Notes: generated by a model not told the origin, from the sequence alone. A DNA stretch of 64,000 nucleotides from Peptacetobacter hominis (GCF_006861675.1 NZ_SGJB01000004.1:1-64000), one strand, 5' to 3'. Numbered from the stretch's first letter, positions 42,416 through 52,744 are shown. Numbers and translations are program-made.

Positions 42416-43969
42416 CTAATTCCCCTTTAATATGTCTTTTAGTGTATCCATTACAGACTGTTTTGTTCCCCCTCCAGCCTGATATATGTTTTCTGTCTTT
42501 TTACCTGAAAGTGCCTTTTTCTGTGCAGTACTTAGAGATTCTTTTCCTATTACTACAGGCATATCGTTTTTAGCTGCAAAACTTCCAACCGTAAGAGCAT
42601 CAACTATAACATCATCTTTCGTTATAATTGTTCCCTTTAACTCAGAACCTGTATAGAATTTCTCTATTACCTTTGCATTTGTATCTTTTCTTGTGTTTCC
42701 TGCAATTCTATTTTTGCTTACATCCTTTGATACAACCTGATTTATCTGATTTATTGTTTTATCAGATATTCTCTTTTCTCCACCTATAAAATATGCATCC
42801 CCTACATTTTCAGATTTTATAAAGTTATAAACATTACTGTCTACTTTATTTACATCTGTCAGTATTATAGGTGCTTTTGCCTTTCCTGCCACAGAGGCTA
42901 TTGAAAGTGCATCAACTTCTCCGTTTCCGCCACTTACAAATATTTTTGATACATCATTTGTCTTGTCTATTTCCTTTGCTATGGCAAGTGAAGTTTCATA
43001 TCTTGTACTTCCACCTATACGAGTTACATTTACATTTGATACAGTATTTTTTATACTGTTTACCACAGTTGCAGGAACTGATGTCGTTCCTCCTATTATG
43101 TATACTTTCTTTGGTTTTAGACGTTTAAGCTCCTGAACTGTATCTGATGGAAGCTTTCCATTGTTTGAAAGAAGTACCGGAGCATCGTTTACACTTGCAA
43201 GAGGTGTTGCTGAAAGCCCATCTACCATATGCTTTTCATTACCATTTACTATTACTACTGTGTCTGCTCCTGTTTTCCATCCCATCTGGCTTATCTTTGT
43301 TGCTGTATCATATCTGTCAGAACCTGTCATTTTTACTACATTTACTGTAGGTTCTTCATCTGGCTTTATCTCCTCATCTGATGTTCCTTCTCCAGACGAA
43401 CCACTTCCCGAAGAACTTCCTCCAGATGAAACCGAATCTCCATTTCCACCTTCACCTACAGTTATACTAAGGTCTCCGGTTTTTTCAAGATTCGAATCAC
43501 CATCTTCATCATATGTAGCTGTTACTGTTGTTATTTCAGCATCTGTTACCCTATATTCTTCTCCCGCATTTCCAGATATTGTTACTGCACCTATTTCAAG
43601 TTCTCCGGCTTTTGTAAGATCAGTTTCTGATGTTACTGTTATATCAACTGTTGTAATATTTCCATCTTTTGATGTTTTTATATCTGACGTTCCATTTGAT
43701 TTTATTTTTTCAGCAAATGAAATACTCTTGTATTCCACATTTCCATCTATTTTAAATATCATATGAAATGCATTTGTTGTACTTATATCATCGACTTTCA
43801 GATTGAAACTTCTTCCATCTGCTCCAGATTTTATATTTAACTTCATATCTGTATCTTTTGATGCTGAAGTTCTATCTACACCATTATTATTTGCCATACC
43901 TATTATCCCGCTCGATACTATTACTGTAGATACGACTGCTGCACTTATAATTTTATTCGATCGTTTCAT
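42416..43969 (-). CDS. cell-wall protein with three CWB2 repeats and a cohesin-like N-terminal domain
   Basis: The 517-residue secreted protein has a signal peptide (ISAAVVSTVIVSSGIIGMA). A beta-rich domain of about 120 residues follows (KLNIKSGADGRSFNLKV, NAFHMIFKIDGNVEYKSISF, GELEIGAVTISGNAG), then a Ser/Gly linker (SSGGSSSGSGSSGEG). Three CWB2 (PF04122) repeats complete it, starting at TGSDRYDTATKIS, IGGSTRYETSLAIA and IAGNTRKDTNAKV. CWB2 triplets anchor clostridial proteins to a wall polysaccharide. The N-terminal domain has the length and strand pattern of cohesins, but this is a tentative reading. It directly follows the dockerin-bearing M60 peptidase gene, so it may display that enzyme. 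The start at 43969 has TAGGAGG in front. Confidence 0.85.
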   Translation of the reverse strand: MKRSNKIISAAVVSTVIVSSGIIGMANNNGVDRTSASKDTDMKLNIKSGADGRSFNLKVDDISTTNAFHMIFKIDGNVEYKSISFAEKIKSNGTSDIKTSKDGNITTVDITVTSETDLTKAGELEIGAVTISGNAGEEYRVTDAEITTVTATYDEDGDSNLEKTGDLSITVGEGGNGDSVSSGGSSSGSGSSGEGTSDEEIKPDEEPTVNVVKMTGSDRYDTATKISQMGWKTGADTVVIVNGNEKHMVDGLSATPLASVNDAPVLLSNNGKLPSDTVQELKRLKPKKVYIIGGTTSVPATVVNSIKNTVSNVNVTRIGGSTRYETSLAIAKEIDKTNDVSKIFVSGGNGEVDALSIASVAGKAKAPIILTDVNKVDSNVYNFIKSENVGDAYFIGGEKRISDKTINQINQVVSKDVSKNRIAGNTRKDTNAKVIEKFYTGSELKGTIITKDDVIVDALTVGSFAAKNDMPVVIGKESLSTAQKKALSGKKTENIYQAGGGTKQSVMDTLKDILKGN

Positions 43970-44004
43970 ATTTCCTCCTATCAAATTTTATCTATAATAT
44001 AAAC

Positions 44005-47000
44005 CTATTTATCTTCGCGAACTGCTATATCAGTATTTACATATGTAGCTTTTGAGTTTGATTTTGTTAATCCTGAATTTTCCAGTTTTATTGTTGGAAG
44101 TTCCTCATAACTTCCAGCCCCTATTTCAACATAAAGAGTATCACTTACAAGTCTCTGTCCTATAGGTGCTCCCTCAGAGTTAAGTTCGTTGTATCTGTAA
44201 AGTTCCGCCTTTACTCTTCCTGTAAGAGTTTCATATTTTTCAGCAGGTATCCAGTATATCCATTTTCCATCTGCTACACTTCCAAGAGGTGAATCATCCG
44301 GTACATTTGCCATAAGTATTGCTTCTCCACTTATAGTTCTGTTGTTTTCATCTATAAGAAGTGGTACGTTAAATGCCGGATTTCCTTTGTACTCACCTGT
44401 TATTACTATAGATCCTGCTGGTATTTTTACAGTATCATCCTTTCCGTCATCCGGAGTATTATCTGCCTGTACTACAAAATCACTTTCAAGTCTTCCTATA
44501 CCGTTTGTTCTTTCTCCATTCTCTGAGTTTATAGCTCCTATTTCTATATTGTCACCTGTAGAACCTATAAGTCCTATATCAGCTATATCTATATTTGTAG
44601 CTCCTTTTGCAACAAATTTTACATATCTGGCATCATAAGTGTAAAGATTTCCGTTTTTATTAAATAATACTTTTGCAGTATTTTCATCATCTGCACCACC
44701 TATGATAGTGTGATTTCCAAAATCGAATTTTCCTTCAGATACCTTTGTCCAGTTCTTATTATCATTACTTATATGTATTTCATAAGAAGATATAGCTTCA
44801 TATGATGTATTTCTACTGAAAAGTCTCTTTAATGAGAATCTGCTAACCGCATCTGATGATTTAGTATACTTAAGTCCACTTATAGATTTGCTTCCCTGAA
44901 GGTCCATAACTATATACGGATCAGCATTTACATTTATATCATCTACTTTATGAGGATCATTGTTGTATTCAGAAGCTGTAAGCTTTCTTCCCTTAAATGA
45001 TGTCGCTGAATCTGAATCTTTTATATTGTCAAGTCTGTTGCTATTTTCATTTGTTTCATCCGATGTAAGATTTGATTTCAGTACAAATTTTGAACTATCT
45101 ATATTTCCATCGTGGCTGAATTTTATGCTTCCTATTTCGTATTCCTCTGTAGCATTTAAGTTATAATCGTATGCTACTACTTTATATGTAGCTGTTCTGT
45201 TGTTAATAGGAGATATGCTGTCTGTGAAAGTCGCACTTCCATCAGCTGATGCATTTACAAATCCAACAGGTCTATATGCTACATGATTTGATTCTCCATC
45301 AAAATAGTTTCCGTCACTTCTTATTATCTCGTATCCAAGTATCTTGTCTTTGTCACCTGTTACATTCATTGATATTTTAACAGAATCGCTCTTTACAGTA
45401 CTTCCAGGTGTTGTTCCTACAAAAGATGCTTCTACTGCAGTATCCTCTGACATGTCTGTTACACCTTCAAGTCTCTTTCTGAAGGCTTCATCGTTAAGAT
45501 ACTGTATTTTTCTCGTTTCCTTGTCTTCTGCATTCGGGAATTTCTGCTGAAGATATATACTTGTACTTTCATCCGCTATTATTCCCCAGCTTGCAAAGAA
45601 TGCTCTAAGGTCTTTTCCAGCTGCATCAGATGCTCTTCTTATAAGAAGCTGATTTTTATCACTTGTTTCATTTGCTGTATTTCTGTATGCTCTGTTCATC
45701 TTTGCAAAGTAAGAATCGTTGTTAGGATTATTATCACTGTTATTCTTTAACATCTGTGATGTATTTCCTGGCTCATATGCAAGATGAAGCTGCCAGAACA
45801 TTCCAAGTAAAGTATTTATATCCTGAGATACTCCAACACTTCCACTTGTTACTTTTTTGTATATGCTATCATATGTTTTGTTTTCATCAAGTCTCGATTT
45901 ATCTTTTCCATCGAATGTCTGAGTTATAAGTGCAAGAAGGTTATTTGTTGTCTCGCTGTATGTTCTACTTCCTATATCGGCCTTATGACCTATTTCGTGG
46001 CTTATTCCCCATCCGAAAAGTTTAGCCTCGTCAGGATTTGTTACATTTCCACTTTCATCAAATTTAAATGGTACACCATTCATAAGATCTGCTGCACTTC
46101 CCATTTCAACGCCGACGTGATGTCCACTTGCATACATAAATGCACCTATAAACATTCTCTGGTATTTTACGTTTACTCTGTTTCTAGATGCTTTATTTCT
46201 GTTGTATTCAGCATTATCAGAGCTGTCTACCTCTCCATTTCCATTGAAGTCTGCAACTTTTTCGTATACACCTTTCTTTGCATTAGTTATCTGTATAATC
46301 TGCTCCCATGCAAGAACTGTATCATAAAGTTTATCTACCTGAGCGTCTATACCTGATGCACCATCTTTGATTCCTTTGTATACTTCTGTCGCAGGAAGTG
46401 TAAGTGTAAATCTGTCTCCCTCTATATTAGTAGAGTTTAGTATAGATGTTTTCTCGTCATATGAGTATATATTATTTGTATTGTCCTCTTCTGTCGCTCC
46501 TGCTTTGTATTCATTCTGCATTGTAGACACATGAGTATCAAGTTTTGTTATATATGTTCTAATCTTATCCTTAACTGCTTTTACCTTTGGATCTTCGTTA
46601 TTGTTTTTATTATTTACCAGATAATCTACATCATCTAGATAGTTATTCAGATTAAGATGAGGAGTTTTCTTTGCTCCACTTACTCTTATTTTTATATTTA
46701 CATTTGAACTATCTACACTATATGGGAATCTTACATATAAGTTTCCGCCTTTTTCAACATTAAGATCTGTAAGTTTATCTATCTGTATAGTATTTTTCCC
46801 TGGCTTAAGAACTATTTTTTCTTTTGACATATAAGATCCAGATTCAGCATAGTGCTGCTCATATCCAAACCAAACCTGTTTAGACTCATCACTTGTAGCC
46901 ATATATACATTTATTGTATCTCCTGCTTTTGCAGTATATCCAAGCGCCTGCCAATCATTTCCATAACCTGTATTTGTTCCACTATTATTTATAAGTGGAT

Positions 47001-49635
47001 CCACAGTTATAACATCCTCTGAAACTTCTTTGTCTCTTAATAAGTCTTCAGCTACCTGAATCTCTTTCATAAGAGTTGTTTTTTCCGGGTGATATTCTCC
47101 TGTATTCGGATCTTCTGTATTAAGTCTCTCTCTAAGAGCATCTATTTCATCCTGAGTTACAGGATTTTCCATATCATCTCTAAGCTCTATCTGAAGTTCA
47201 TCTTTGAAAAGATTTTTTACATCTTTTTCTATGCTGTCGTATTTATAGAATTTAAGTTCCGCTATACTTATCTGAGTATATGCATATCCACCTATATTTA
47301 CCTGAACTTTATTTGTTGTTACAGGTTTATTAAGCTTTAATATAGTATAATTTCCATTGTTGTTTCTATTGTATACAGATGCTTCATGCTCTTCCCAGCT
47401 TTTTGTTTCATCATTCCATACTTTTATAATTCCTCTCCACACAGATGTAGAAAGATTGTCTCCTCTTGTGACAACTGTTATTGTATCCATAGTATATTTC
47501 TGGTCAAATGTAACTATAGGTCCAATTCTTGAGTTTATTCCACCGTCCCAGTTATTAAGAGCCCAGGCTGTAGTATAATCGTTGTCTACTACACAGTCCT
47601 CATCGAATATATCAAGATATTCATTTGCTGCTGCTCTAGGGAATTCAACAGATGTTACATGCTGCATAAGTTCATTCTGACCATTTGGAAGATTTATCAG
47701 ATTATAGTTTGATGTATTAGGTATTCTTATTGCACTTGTCTTTCCTGTTACTCCCTGAGACATACCACTTGTTCCAAGATGGTTTGTTGCAGTAAGTTTT
47801 ATTTCATATGTTGCTCCATCTTCAAGATTTCCTATTGTATAAGATGTTTTATTAACTATAGGTTCTGTATTGGCTTTTTTAAATTCTGTCTCAGAAGCTC
47901 CCATTTTTCTGTAATACACATCAAAGCTCTGAGCCGAGTTGTGCGCCTTCCAGTTTACATCAATAGATTTATATTTACCCTTTACGCTTATACCTTCTGG
48001 TGGTTCCGGCTTTTCATCCGGCACAACAAGTATATTTATTATTCCGTCTGGATCAAATGTCTTTGGCACATAGTTTCCAGATGCTATCGAATCATTTTCT
48101 ATATTGTCTATAACTCCATTTTTATCATTCTCGTCGGCTTCCTTGTATCCACCTTTCCATTCACCATTAAGAGACTGAATACTTATTCTGTATCTTGCAT
48201 ATGCTTTTATATCTCTTACCTTAATGCTGTTTTCTGAAGTCTTGAAAGTTCTTGTTCCTGTACCATTTCCAGAGCTGTCTATTGTTTCTACCTTTACCTC
48301 ATATCCTGTAACGTTCTGTTCATGCTTCCAATTTATTTCCATACTTTCATGAGCAACTTTTGTAGATGTTTTTACTGATGTTATCTCAGGTATATTCATT
48401 TCCGGTTTTGGAAGCTCTTTATATACGTTATTTAAAAATTCTACCTTAGCTATTTCAACAAGATTTCTATCATTTCCAGTTGTAGCAGTTACATTTATGG
48501 TAATTTTCGATACTGCTTTCTGACCTTGAAGGTTTATAACTATATCACCGTTTCTAACAGTAGTTCTTGATACAATTCCCGTATCAGCTCCACTATCAGT
48601 TTCTGAATTTTCACTTCCAAAACTGTATGACTTTCCATCGACTTCTACTGTTCCAGCTGAAGGTGCATTTGTTCCAGATTTTATGACTATCTGCTCCATC
48701 TCAACTGCACTTCTTCCTATTCCAGAAAGATCTATATCCAGTTTTGCTGGATTATTCTTGCTTATCACAGTATCACCAGTAGATATCCGTACACTTCCCT
48801 CTGTATCAGAAAATAAATCTTCACTACTCCCTGTTATTTTCTGTCCAGCAGCCGATGAAAGTGTAACTTTTTCTGTATCTATTATTGGGTCTGTATCCTC
48901 TATTGTAGGAGAACCTGCTGTTTTACCCATATTTTTCTTTATGTATGTAAGATCAAGTATATTCACTTTACCGTCTCTATTTATATCATACTCTGCTTTG
49001 TACGTTCCTATACTCTCATATACTGCATCATAGTCCATTCTGTCTACTTTTTTATTGTTATCTATATCTCCAAAAAGCATAGCTCCATTTTTTCTATCTT
49101 CTTCTTTGCCAACTGTAACTAATGTATTATTTATGACTACTCTTTTTGAATATGTATCCAAAATAACATTAGAAGCTATTCCCGAGAAACCTACACCATT
49201 TATACCTATGTTATATGCACAGTCGCTTCCAGCTTCTAATCCATCAAATATTACTCTGTAGTAATATACCTTTCCTCCGTCTTCTACTTCTGTTACTCTG
49301 TCATGAGCAAGAGCTTTTACTGTATAGTTTATTGTTTTATCATTATATGAAATAGAACTTGATTTTATTTCAGAACCAAGCTCCATTTCCGCAATTATAT
49401 CTTTTTCTTTTTTAAGATTTATATTTATTCCTGCCTTATTTTCATTTACTACAGGAAGTTCAAGATTTATATCAACTTCAAGCTTTCCACTTTTTGTTAT
49501 TTTACTTTCATTTACCGTATTAGCATTTTCTCCTGTTAATTCTGTACTTAGGTTTATTTCTTCAGCCATTACATTCAGCGGTACATTTCCTGCTATTACC
49601 GCTGCTGCCAAAGCACCAGATATTACCTTTTTCAT
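44005..49635 (-). CDS. secreted M60-family metallopeptidase with dockerin, FN3 and F5/8C domains
   Basis: The 1876-residue protein has a signal peptide ending near VMAEE and a beta domain to about residue 180. A dockerin of two F-hand repeats (GDIDNNKKVDRMDY, YDINRDGKVNILDLTYIKKN; residues about 187-238) follows. Next come a discoidin-like region (about 265-400), two FN3 domains (about 410-500, 540-630) and an F5/8C domain (about 655-795). The M60 module (about 875-1330) has zinc site H1213-E-I-G-H1217 and Glu1228 (SHEIGHKADIGSRTYSE). A C-terminal F5/8C (about 1520-1690) and a further beta domain end it. M60 enzymes cut mucins and other O-glycoproteins; F5/8C domains bind glycans. There is no sortase motif or CWB2 repeat, so wall attachment may go through the dockerin. 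A second Ca-loop-like motif (DFNGNGEVDSSD) lies inside the peptidase region. Confidence 0.9.
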   Translation of the reverse strand: MKKVISGALAAAVIAGNVPLNVMAEEINLSTELTGENANTVNESKITKSGKLEVDINLELPVVNENKAGININLKKEKDIIAEMELGSEIKSSSISYNDKTINYTVKALAHDRVTEVEDGGKVYYYRVIFDGLEAGSDCAYNIGINGVGFSGIASNVILDTYSKRVVINNTLVTVGKEEDRKNGAMLFGDIDNNKKVDRMDYDAVYESIGTYKAEYDINRDGKVNILDLTYIKKNMGKTAGSPTIEDTDPIIDTEKVTLSSAAGQKITGSSEDLFSDTEGSVRISTGDTVISKNNPAKLDIDLSGIGRSAVEMEQIVIKSGTNAPSAGTVEVDGKSYSFGSENSETDSGADTGIVSRTTVRNGDIVINLQGQKAVSKITINVTATTGNDRNLVEIAKVEFLNNVYKELPKPEMNIPEITSVKTSTKVAHESMEINWKHEQNVTGYEVKVETIDSSGNGTGTRTFKTSENSIKVRDIKAYARYRISIQSLNGEWKGGYKEADENDKNGVIDNIENDSIASGNYVPKTFDPDGIINILVVPDEKPEPPEGISVKGKYKSIDVNWKAHNSAQSFDVYYRKMGASETEFKKANTEPIVNKTSYTIGNLEDGATYEIKLTATNHLGTSGMSQGVTGKTSAIRIPNTSNYNLINLPNGQNELMQHVTSVEFPRAAANEYLDIFDEDCVVDNDYTTAWALNNWDGGINSRIGPIVTFDQKYTMDTITVVTRGDNLSTSVWRGIIKVWNDETKSWEEHEASVYNRNNNGNYTILKLNKPVTTNKVQVNIGGYAYTQISIAELKFYKYDSIEKDVKNLFKDELQIELRDDMENPVTQDEIDALRERLNTEDPNTGEYHPEKTTLMKEIQVAEDLLRDKEVSEDVITVDPLINNSGTNTGYGNDWQALGYTAKAGDTINVYMATSDESKQVWFGYEQHYAESGSYMSKEKIVLKPGKNTIQIDKLTDLNVEKGGNLYVRFPYSVDSSNVNIKIRVSGAKKTPHLNLNNYLDDVDYLVNNKNNNEDPKVKAVKDKIRTYITKLDTHVSTMQNEYKAGATEEDNTNNIYSYDEKTSILNSTNIEGDRFTLTLPATEVYKGIKDGASGIDAQVDKLYDTVLAWEQIIQITNAKKGVYEKVADFNGNGEVDSSDNAEYNRNKASRNRVNVKYQRMFIGAFMYASGHHVGVEMGSAADLMNGVPFKFDESGNVTNPDEAKLFGWGISHEIGHKADIGSRTYSETTNNLLALITQTFDGKDKSRLDENKTYDSIYKKVTSGSVGVSQDINTLLGMFWQLHLAYEPGNTSQMLKNNSDNNPNNDSYFAKMNRAYRNTANETSDKNQLLIRRASDAAGKDLRAFFASWGIIADESTSIYLQQKFPNAEDKETRKIQYLNDEAFRKRLEGVTDMSEDTAVEASFVGTTPGSTVKSDSVKISMNVTGDKDKILGYEIIRSDGNYFDGESNHVAYRPVGFVNASADGSATFTDSISPINNRTATYKVVAYDYNLNATEEYEIGSIKFSHDGNIDSSKFVLKSNLTSDETNENSNRLDNIKDSDSATSFKGRKLTASEYNNDPHKVDDINVNADPYIVMDLQGSKSISGLKYTKSSDAVSRFSLKRLFSRNTSYEAISSYEIHISNDNKNWTKVSEGKFDFGNHTIIGGADDENTAKVLFNKNGNLYTYDARYVKFVAKGATNIDIADIGLIGSTGDNIEIGAINSENGERTNGIGRLESDFVVQADNTPDDGKDDTVKIPAGSIVITGEYKGNPAFNVPLLIDENNRTISGEAILMANVPDDSPLGSVADGKWIYWIPAEKYETLTGRVKAELYRYNELNSEGAPIGQRLVSDTLYVEIGAGSYEELPTIKLENSGLTKSNSKATYVNTDIAVREDK

Positions 49636-49915
49636 TTTTACCTCCTATTTATTTGAATTGTTTTATAGATGATTTAAGTTGTATTTATAGTTTATTTCTA
49701 TACCCACTTTCTATAGTTTATATCATAAATTTCTTTATTTTGCAAAATAAATTTATCTATTTTTTACTAAATTTAATATTTATTTAACTAATGTTTGTGT
49801 TTTATTATTATTTTTAAAGTTTATGTCAGTAATCAAAATTTCTTTTACTATTTTCTCATTTTTCAAAATTTAACCATTCAATATAATATTACTATTTTAT
49901 TTTTTCAAAAATAAA
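49636..49915. other. AT-rich promoter region of the M60/CWB2 operon
   Basis: AGGAGG lies directly before the M60 start. Upstream, ATAAACTATA occurs twice within 30 bases (around 49685-49725), perhaps a regulator site. No confident -35/-10 pair and no riboswitch were found. Confidence 0.4.
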
Positions 49916-49948
49916 ACTGCATAGATCACAATATATGCTCTATGCAGT
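49916..49948 (-). terminator. intrinsic terminator after hcp
   Basis: The hairpin ACTGCATAGA/TCTATGCAGT with a 13-nt loop is followed on the minus strand by TTTATTTTT. Confidence 0.85.
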
Positions 49949-49966
49949 CAATTATTTTATATTCAA

Positions 49967-51613
49967 TTATTTTGCAAGAAGTTCAATATCGTCTTCAACA
50001 GTTCCTATTCCCGCTATGCCAAAATTCTCTACAAGTACTTTGGCCACATTTGGTGATAGGAATGCCGGCAGAGTAGGTCCAAGATGTATGTTTTTAACTC
50101 CAAGGTATAAAAGCGCCAGAAGAACTATTACCGCTTTCTGTTCATACCACGCTATATTGTACGATATAGGAAGCTCATTTATATCATCTAGTCCAAACAC
50201 TTCTTTTAATTTAAGAGCTATAACAGCAAGTGAGTATGAATCATTACACTGTCCAGCATCCAGAACTCTAGGTATTCCACCTATATCCCCAAGTTCAAGT
50301 TTGTTGTATTTGTATTTTGCACATCCTGCAGTAAGTATAACAGTATCCTTTGGAAGTGCTTTTGCAAAATCAGTATAGTAGTTTCTGGCTTTACTTCTTC
50401 CATCACATCCGGCCATAACTATAAATTTTCTGATTGCTCCTGATTTTACAGCGTCAACTACTTTATCTGCAAGCGCAAGAACCTGATTATGAGCAAATCC
50501 ACCTACTATTTCTCCTGTTTCTATCTCAGTTGGAGGAGGGCATTTCTTTGCATGCTCTATTATTTCAGAGAAGTCCTTGTACTCGCCTATTTCTCCTGGT
50601 ATATGTTTACATCCAGTAAATCCTACTGCTCCAGTAGTATATATTCTATCTATATAACTTCCCTTTGGCGGAACTATGCAGTTTGTAGTGAAAAGCACAG
50701 GTCCATTGAAAGTTTCAAACTCCTCTTTCTGTTTCCACCATGCATTTCCATAGTTTCCTGCAAAATGGCTGTATTTCTTGAATTTTGGATAATAATGTGC
50801 AGGAAGCATCTCAGAGTGAGTATATACATCTACTCCTGTTCCTTCAGTCTGCTCAAGAAGCATTTCAAGATCTCTAAGGTCATGACCTGATACAAGTATA
50901 GCCGGATTATTTCTTACTCCTATATTTACCTTTGTTATTTCAGGATTTCCATATGCCTCTGTGTTTGCCGCATCAAGAAGTGCCATTGTATCTACTCCAA
51001 ACTTTCCTGTTTCAAGAGAAAGCGCTACAAGTTCATCCACACCTATACTGTCATCAAGCATTTTTGAAAGTGTCTCCTGAAGAAAAGCGTCTATTTCATA
51101 TTTTTCTTTTCCAAGTGCGTTTGCATGTTTCAGATATGCAGCCATCCCTTTAAGACCATAAGTTATAAGCTCTCTAAGACTTCTTATATCTTCATTTTCT
51201 GTAGATAAAACTCCTACAGATTCAGCTTTTTTCATTATCTCTGATTCATCAGCTTCCATATAAAGGGCATGCTCTGATAGCGAATTTTTATCTGACACCT
51301 CTTTTAAAAGCTCTGACTTCAGATTTAAAGTATCTTTTACTCTTTTCATTATAGCTTCATCGTCGAAGTTTGCATTTGTTATTGTTACAAAAAGATTCAG
51401 TGATATTAAATGATTTACATTTTCTGATATCTCTTTTCCCTCTTTTCTAAGAAGAGTGGTTACTTCAGATATCCCTTTTGTAACATATACAAGCATATCC
51501 TGAATTTTTGCTGTTTCAGGTTTTTTCCCACATACTCCTACTTTTGTACATCCACTGCATCCAGCTGTCTCCTGACACTGAAAGCAAAACATTTTATTAT
51601 CTATTATATTCAT
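49967..51613 (-). CDS. hcp: hybrid cluster protein (hydroxylamine/NO reductase)
   Basis: Hcp reduces hydroxylamine and nitric oxide and protects anaerobes against nitrosative stress. The 548-residue protein has the N-terminal Fe-S Cys set [23 protein letters not shown]. The hybrid-cluster ligands lie in [66 protein letters not shown] and GQCNDSY. AGGAGG lies 8 bases before the ATG at 51613. Upstream are a -10 TATTAT (51646-51651) and a GTTGT-N4-ACAAC site centred at -41.5, as at the ferredoxin-type gene at 34 kb, so both are predicted targets of the Crp/Fnr regulator at 34201-34872. Confidence 0.96.
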   Translation of the reverse strand: MNIIDNKMFCFQCQETAGCSGCTKVGVCGKKPETAKIQDMLVYVTKGISEVTTLLRKEGKEISENVNHLISLNLFVTITNANFDDEAIMKRVKDTLNLKSELLKEVSDKNSLSEHALYMEADESEIMKKAESVGVLSTENEDIRSLRELITYGLKGMAAYLKHANALGKEKYEIDAFLQETLSKMLDDSIGVDELVALSLETGKFGVDTMALLDAANTEAYGNPEITKVNIGVRNNPAILVSGHDLRDLEMLLEQTEGTGVDVYTHSEMLPAHYYPKFKKYSHFAGNYGNAWWKQKEEFETFNGPVLFTTNCIVPPKGSYIDRIYTTGAVGFTGCKHIPGEIGEYKDFSEIIEHAKKCPPPTEIETGEIVGGFAHNQVLALADKVVDAVKSGAIRKFIVMAGCDGRSKARNYYTDFAKALPKDTVILTAGCAKYKYNKLELGDIGGIPRVLDAGQCNDSYSLAVIALKLKEVFGLDDINELPISYNIAWYEQKAVIVLLALLYLGVKNIHLGPTLPAFLSPNVAKVLVENFGIAGIGTVEDDIELLAK

Positions 51614-51645
51614 CTATTTATCCTCCTGTTTTTTATGTTAATCAA

Positions 51646-51687
51646 ATAATAACATATACAGAAGTATAAATATGTTGTATAAACAAC
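51646..51687 (-). promoter_or_regulatory. hcp promoter with Fnr/HcpR-type operator at -41.5
   Basis: The operator GTTGT-ATAA-ACAAC (51674-51687) has its centre 29.5 bases from the TATTAT -10 box (51646-51651). This is the same spacing as at 34144-34185. There is no good -35 box, as expected for an activator-dependent class II promoter. Confidence 0.72.
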
Positions 51688-51700
51688 GTAAATTGTATTT

Positions 51701-52594
51701 TTAATCAGTATTTATTACGAGTTCACATTCACAGTGCTCAAAGATTTCATTCATTTCCTTTTTTATTTCTCTGGTTGCCATATTAATCTCGTCTATTGAT
51801 ACATATTTTTCCTCGGTACTAAAATATACAGATATCCATATTCTTCTTCCCGTCCTTGTCACGTCAAAAAACTCTGTTTCAAAACCATACTTTTCCATAA
51901 TCGGCTCTGACTTTTCTTTTATCTCATCCATAACCTCATCTTCTGGTGAGAAAAGAAATACATCTTTGAACGATTTCACAAGCATTCTTATAACCTCAGG
52001 CATCATAGCAAAGACTACTATTATTGCCATAACCTGATCAAAATATGCTGACATCCAGGCAAAAGATGTTTTTTCGATGAGTGTTGCCGCCGTAAATGCA
52101 ATTGCCATCCCCCAGCTGTACACTATATCAAGTTTCCAGTCATAGATTTCTATATCTGCTATTGGAGATGATATCTTCTTGTTCATCATCTGCATAAATA
52201 TCAGTATAACAATCCCTACACATCCCATACCAACCTGGAAAATCCCTATCTGAGATGTATCGACTCTATTTCCACCCGACAGTATTATTTCAATACTGTT
52301 TATTGTAAGACCTATTGTCACAGCGAGAATCATAAAGCATTTTATTATAATAAGAACTGATTCAAGCTGAGCATATCCGAATGGCCTTTTTTCGGATATT
52401 GGTTTGTGAAAAAGCGGTGTAAGAAACAGCGTAAGCCCTATAATTATGAGCTCTGATGAATCATATGCAGCATCCATAAGTACGGATTGCGATCCTGTAT
52501 ATATAGCCATTGCAAATTCTGCTATTACAGTTGCTACACCTGCTGCAAATGAGAGCCATAATATCCTCTTCTCTACTTTTTCGGTTTTTGTCAT
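51701..52594 (-). CDS. cation diffusion facilitator (CDF) family transporter
   Basis: The 297-residue protein has six predicted helices followed by a cytosolic domain. The helix-2 metal site reads LMDAAYDSSEL, and the helix-5 site DWKLDIVYSWGMA. The Asp-rich sites differ from the His-Asp pairs of zinc-specific members, so the metal (Zn, Mn or Fe) is open. The C-terminal domain (residues about 205-297) fits the CDF dimerisation fold, ending HCECELVINTD. It lies downstream of the RpiR regulator gene but a terminator separates them. Confidence 0.88.
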   Translation of the reverse strand: MTKTEKVEKRILWLSFAAGVATVIAEFAMAIYTGSQSVLMDAAYDSSELIIIGLTLFLTPLFHKPISEKRPFGYAQLESVLIIIKCFMILAVTIGLTINSIEIILSGGNRVDTSQIGIFQVGMGCVGIVILIFMQMMNKKISSPIADIEIYDWKLDIVYSWGMAIAFTAATLIEKTSFAWMSAYFDQVMAIIVVFAMMPEVIRMLVKSFKDVFLFSPEDEVMDEIKEKSEPIMEKYGFETEFFDVTRTGRRIWISVYFSTEEKYVSIDEINMATREIKKEMNEIFEHCECELVINTD

Positions 52595-52695
52595 AGTTTC
52601 ACCCTATTCTATTTATATTTATGCGTATATACGCATATTAGCCAGGATATTATTACAAACATTATATCATATACAGAATATTTTGTCATTTATCC

Positions 52696-52742
52696 AAAAA
52701 AGCCCCTTCACCGCATATTTCAAATACGATAAAGAGACTTTT
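52696..52742 (-). terminator. intrinsic terminator after the second RpiR gene
   Basis: On the minus strand, AAAGTCTCTTTATCG pairs imperfectly with CGGTGAAGGGGCTTT, and the hairpin is followed by a T-run. Confidence 0.7.
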
Positions 52743-52744
52743 TA

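Noticed and set aside
43161..43766. Long plus-strand frame of about 200 codons opposite the CWB2 gene
   Set aside because: Its composition mirrors the Ser/Gly/Asp-rich sequence on the other strand, and it lacks a start signal.
50489..50890. Plus-strand frame opposite hcp
   Set aside because: It is antisense to conserved Hcp coding sequence and has no start context.
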